From NCBI GenBank assembly GCA_951828535.1, contig OX639990.1, positions 3,521,300-3,585,299 of the forward strand: 64,000 nucleotides of DNA, given 5' to 3'. The DNA comes from an uncultured Candidatus Entotheonella sp. (GTDB lineage Bacteria; Tectomicrobia; Entotheonellia; Entotheonellales; Entotheonellaceae). Position 1 is the first letter of the stretch, and every line of letters begins with the position of its first letter. Of this stretch, positions 63,838 through 64,000 are shown in pieces. A program made the position numbers and the translations under genes. The notes beneath the pieces are model-generated. The model saw only the letters and a list, made by a program, of their open reading frames with translations, was not told where the DNA came from and searched no databases.

Positions 63838-64000
63838 TTACCGGCGGCCGCCGGCGATCGCGGGGATGATGGCTAGCTCATCGCCGTCTTGCACAGCCGT
63901 TTTCTCGCCGTCCATGAAACGAATGTCCTCGTCGTTCAGATAGAGGTTGATGAATTTGCGGATGGCGCCGCTATCGTCGCACAGGCGCTCGCGAATGCCG
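63838..64000 (-). CDS. MoaD/ThiS-type ubiquitin-fold protein, 3' part
   Basis: The last 53 codons lie in the window; the 5' end is beyond the edge. Frame: GIRERLCDDSGAIRKFINLY, LNDEDIRFMDGEKTAVQDGD, ELAIIPAIAGGRR. This is the C-terminal half of MoaD/ThiS beta-grasp sulfur carriers (pattern FVN.YVN.EDIR...G..T.V.DGDEV.I.PA.AGG). Two Arg follow the Gly-Gly, so trimming would be needed for adenylation, as in some thiocarboxylated modifiers processed by a metalloprotease. Sulfur carrier for molybdopterin, cysteine or another pathway; not resolved. Confidence 0.8.
   Translation of the reverse strand, partial: GIRERLCDDSGAIRKFINLYLNDEDIRFMDGEKTAVQDGDELAIIPAIAGGRR

Overview
The window looks like a GC-rich chromosome segment from an uncultured diderm bacterium. 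It opens with a Pup-proteasome locus (3' end of dop, pup, prcB, prcA, pafA), which is typical of Actinobacteria and scattered in other phyla. The rest is not actinobacterial: type IV pilus genes (FimT/GspH-, PilW- and PilV-like minor pilins, PilC, a PilF-like TPR lipoprotein), an EmrA/HlyD-type adaptor, several lipoboxes, and dispersed palindromic repeats. Tungsten AOR, LLM flavin enzyme, thiolase plus DUF35 and HpcH aldolase genes suggest lineages such as Tectomicrobia, Rokubacteria or Nitrospirota relatives. That placement is inference only.

Layout. 1-4468: Pup-proteasome operon and ddl. 4519-6000: a complete IS with terminal inverted repeats and a 4-bp target duplication. 6124-7474: an EEP lipoprotein and a brnA antitoxin with a brnT stump. 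7473-12628: AOR and HpcH/HpaI aldolase (divergent), LLM oxidoreductase, purC. 12644-15829: an accessory island with a relE remnant, hicB plus a frameshifted hicA, a PIN-toxin/antitoxin cassette, an AT-rich Nudix-like gene and a broken integron-type integrase. Two attC-like sites lie exactly at gene stop codons, so this is read as a decayed integron. 15905-22424: a hydratase and a MoxR/DUF58/vWA operon. 22534-24913: a B12-binding radical-SAM-like protein without its cluster cysteines, and a DUF2235 protein. 25689-29441: three tandem paralogues with YadA-head-like 15-residue repeats. 29913-34207: coaX, an aminotransferase, an ABM protein, thiolase and DUF35.

34372-37693: an intact vapBC, a two-gene ATPase plus TOPRIM (DUF3226-like) module, and nadD. 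37935-40878: a PheA-ACT-TyrA fusion, TenA and a CMD protein. 40878-42563: a minor pilin operon. 42560-51071: a LonB-like protease, a SAT-APS kinase fusion, aguB-aguA (agmatine to putrescine) and a DUF255 thioredoxin-like protein. 51535-55341: RidA, an amidohydrolase-like lipoprotein, a damaged antitoxin and the EmrA-like adaptor. 55415-61876: mfd, pilC, aroE, pilF-like. 61939-64000: an internally deleted pseudogene, an M3-peptidase-like protein that has lost its HExxH residues, and the 3' end of a MoaD/ThiS-type ubiquitin-fold gene.

Two themes recur. The first is decay of toxin-antitoxin loci, with toxins more damaged than antitoxins (brnT, relE, hicA, the cassette PIN, and two antitoxin remnants). 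The second is protein families kept after loss of catalytic residues (the Cys-less B12/radical-SAM protein, the HExxH-less M3 protein, the PIN with E to K). The best candidates for a little-described system are the integron relic with its Nudix cassette and the ATPase/TOPRIM pair.
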